In this document: positions 62,722 through 64,000 of the stretch, piece after piece
How the letters are laid out: each line of letters starts with the position of its first letter
Position numbering within the stretch: the first letter of the stretch is position 1
Assembly: GCF_001006045.1 (NCBI RefSeq)
Contig: NZ_CP011267.1
Span: 558,001-622,000 of the forward strand
Direction of reading: 5' to 3'
Length of the DNA: 64,000 bases
From: Geoglobus ahangari
Lineage (GTDB): Archaea; Halobacteriota; Archaeoglobi; Archaeoglobales; Archaeoglobaceae
Translations under genes and position numbers: made by a program
Notes under the pieces: generated by a model
Database searches by the model: none
What the model was told of the DNA's origin: nothing
Seen by the model: the letters and a program-made list of their open reading frames with translations, nothing else

Positions 62722-63234
62722 CTAAGTCGTCGCGACGTTTATCAGGTACTTCTCTCCCTTGTACACAACACACCTCCCGTAAAGGCCGCTGAGCGCTTTG
62801 ACCTCGCTGGCGTCAATCTTCACAATCTCCTTTCCAGTCGTTTCCGCCTCCTCAAGTGCCCTTTTGAGGAAAGGCATTCTCGACATGTCCTCCTCCGTCA
62901 GCGTGATGCAGTTCGACTCACTCTCCACCTTCTCGACGAAGAGGTACGCGGAGTACTCGGACATGAGGGCGAAACCGAGTATTAGCGTGAACGTTGCAAT
63001 CGAAATGACAGACACAATTGCAAGCGAGGCGAGAAAGCCAGCTGAAGCGAGTCCTCTGCCGGAGGCGCGGTAGTACAGCGCGGTCAGGATTGCGCAGGTG
63101 ATGAGCAGCAAGACAATCAGCAGACCCGGGCTCCTGATGCTTTCGAGCCTTTCCATTATCGCCAGATTTGCCGTGCCGACGAGAATTCCCATCACCAGCA
63201 GTGAAGCGATGTGCTTCATTTTCGCACTGGCCAT
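62722..63234 (-). CDS. Membrane protein with four helices
   Basis: 170 aa: helices LLVMGILVGTANLAIME, GLLIVLLLITCAILTALYY, SAGFLASLAIVSVISIATFTLILGF, then a charged C-terminal domain (ESESNCITLTEEDMSRMPFLKRAL) and a final beta-like KYLINVATT. No family is recognised. A 75-bp gap separates it from the gene at 62236-62646 on the same strand. Confidence 0.6.
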   Translation of the reverse strand: MASAKMKHIASLLVMGILVGTANLAIMERLESIRSPGLLIVLLLITCAILTALYYRASGRGLASAGFLASLAIVSVISIATFTLILGFALMSEYSAYLFVEKVESESNCITLTEEDMSRMPFLKRALEEAETTGKEIVKIDASEVKALSGLYGRCVVYKGEKYLINVATT

Positions 63235-63363
63235 TGCTGAAACTTCACTTGCTAAATATTAACTTTTTCTGTCAAATAAATGGAAAGATTTTCGAAATTG
63301 GTATGGGCATTTATTGTTGCCATTGAGAATAAATTAAATAGCTCTTTTGCGAAAAATGGTTTG

Positions 63364-63570
63364 ATGGCCTCTATTACTCTCAGGGAGGGCACATTTAGAA
63401 AGCTCGAGAAGCTTAGGAGGAATGATGAACCAATAGATGAAGTTATTGAGAGGTTGATTGAGTCATACGAAGAACTCCAAAATTACATTGAAGAAAAATG
63501 GGAAAAGGTGGTTAAGGATAGGGGCAAATTCATTACCATAGATGAGTACGAGGGCTCGAGAGGACTCTGA
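63364..63570 (+). CDS. Antitoxin-like protein of a RelBE/VapB-type pair
   Basis: 68 aa from ATG 63364: SITLREGTFRKLEKLRRNDEPIDEVIERLIESYEEL, a ribbon-helix-helix/VapB-like beginning, with an acidic helix after it. An upstream extension to 63280 is open, but its residues look unlike the family. Its stop directly precedes the ATG of a RelE-like toxin at 63571, the usual order of such modules. Confidence 0.75.
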   Translation: MASITLREGTFRKLEKLRRNDEPIDEVIERLIESYEELQNYIEEKWEKVVKDRGKFITIDEYEGSRGL

Positions 63571-63837
63571 ATGTTTTCGGTCTCTCTTCATCCAGATGTT
63601 GTGAAGTTTCTCGATAGATTAGCTGAGCCGGATAGAAAAAGGTGTGTGGATGTTTTGAAGAAGCTAAAAGAGGATCCTTTTACTCCCCGCTCTGGCGTAG
63701 ACATCAAAAAACTGAAAGGAGAGAAGAGGGTGATGTATCGGTTGAGAATTGGAGATTACAGGTTTGAATACTTTGTTGAAGGAAATTCCGTCTACGTTGT
63801 TGAAGCATTTAAGAGGAGCAGAGGGTATAGGAAATAA
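63571..63837 (+). CDS. relE: RelE/ParE-family toxin
   Basis: 88 aa: VSLHPDVVKFLDRLAEPDRKRCVDVLKKLKEDPF, LKGEKRVMYRLRIGDYRFEYFVEGNSVYVVEAFKRSRGYRK. The RLRIGDYRFEY and C-terminal KRSRGYRK are the RelE mRNase or ParE gyrase-toxin fold. It abuts the antitoxin gene. In RelE, such Arg/Tyr/Lys residues cut ribosome-bound mRNA. Confidence 0.87.
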   Translation: MFSVSLHPDVVKFLDRLAEPDRKRCVDVLKKLKEDPFTPRSGVDIKKLKGEKRVMYRLRIGDYRFEYFVEGNSVYVVEAFKRSRGYRK

Positions 63838-63856
63838 AATCTCCAGACCCTATTTA

Positions 63857-64000
63857 TCAGAGGATCTCAAGCACCTCCACACTCGCCTCTGGCTCGACTG
63901 AGTAGTCTATCTCGTTCACTTTCGCCTTGGTAACCGGCCTTTTCGGAAGAAATGGGCAGGAGTACTGCTCCCTGGTTGAAATATCGTACGTGCCAATTCT
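63857..64000 (-). CDS. C-terminal end of a gene cut by the window edge
   Basis: The last 47 residues of a minus-strand frame end with TGA at 63857-63859 (EASVEVLEIL). The part visible includes STREQYSCPFLPKRPVTKAKV and EIDYSVEP. No domain can be recognised from so short a tail. The upstream part lies outside the window. Confidence 0.6.
   Translation of the reverse strand, partial: RIGTYDISTREQYSCPFLPKRPVTKAKVNEIDYSVEPEASVEVLEIL

Overview
The window looks like a chromosomal segment of a euryarchaeon of the Archaeoglobales type (Archaeoglobus, Ferroglobus or Geoglobus). The support is a PolD large subunit, the coenzyme F420 genes cofC, cofG and cofH, formaldehyde-activating enzyme, archaeal purine genes (purP), a GHMP-type shikimate kinase, class II archaeal GlyRS, SD sites of the GGAGGTGAT type, TATA boxes about 25 bases before leaderless starts, and a cohesin/dockerin cluster of the kind known from Archaeoglobus fulgidus. 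Genus and species are inference; no 16S rRNA is present.

Layout. 1-9.5 kb: housekeeping genes (AbrB fragment, MazG-like, purP, cofC, pth2, sir2, hydrolase, PolD DP2, panE). 9.6-16 kb: a tight operon-like run of two CBS proteins, RNA ligase, DUF1464, cofG, cofH and shikimate kinase. 16-19.5 kb, minus strand: a MacB-like ABC exporter with an exported partner, and a PspC protein. 19.6-22.6 kb: three exported proteins carrying cohesin and dockerin domains plus a PGF-CTERM anchor. 23-27.5 kb: fae, an HTH/MFS/MinD-like operon, leuC. 27.5-33.7 kb: an orphan CRISPR array of six repeats, GlyRS and small conserved genes, bracketed on both sides by copies of a 23-bp dispersed repeat. 33.8-37.8 kb: a six-gene coupled operon with a split FmdE, TrmO and an iron/B12-type ABC importer. 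37.8-41.2 kb: small conserved enzymes (Toprim, KptA, ThiL) and Gly/Tyr/Met-rich envelope proteins.

41.2-45 kb is an AT-richer accessory patch beside tRNA-Thr and 5S rRNA. It holds an MNT/HEPN pair whose HEPN gene has an in-frame stop, a regulator with a perfect palindromic operator, a lipoprotein and an ABC-ATPase relic. 45-50.7 kb: phenylacetate-CoA ligase, an odd sensor protein with a degenerate kinase domain, exonuclease III and an MBL hydrolase. 50.8-52.1 kb: a 27-codon peptide gene directly before a radical SAM/SPASM enzyme, a likely undescribed or little-described RiPP-like pair. 52.2-56.9 kb: PRC-barrel, JAMM protease, DUF1624 membrane protein, FAD dehydrogenase, a divergent purP paralogue and a membrane-anchored HTH protein.

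57-62 kb is an AT-rich set of exported proteins, including a metzincin-like protease and a double-PPC-domain protein. Two of its promoters share a 40-bp element with an inverted repeat, and one copy lies next to a divergent membrane-bound HTH regulator, which suggests a small exoprotein regulon. The window ends with small membrane proteins, a RelBE-type toxin-antitoxin pair and a truncated gene. The best candidates for new biology are the peptide/radical SAM pair, the 57-62 kb regulon, the 23-bp repeat family and the cohesin/dockerin cluster.
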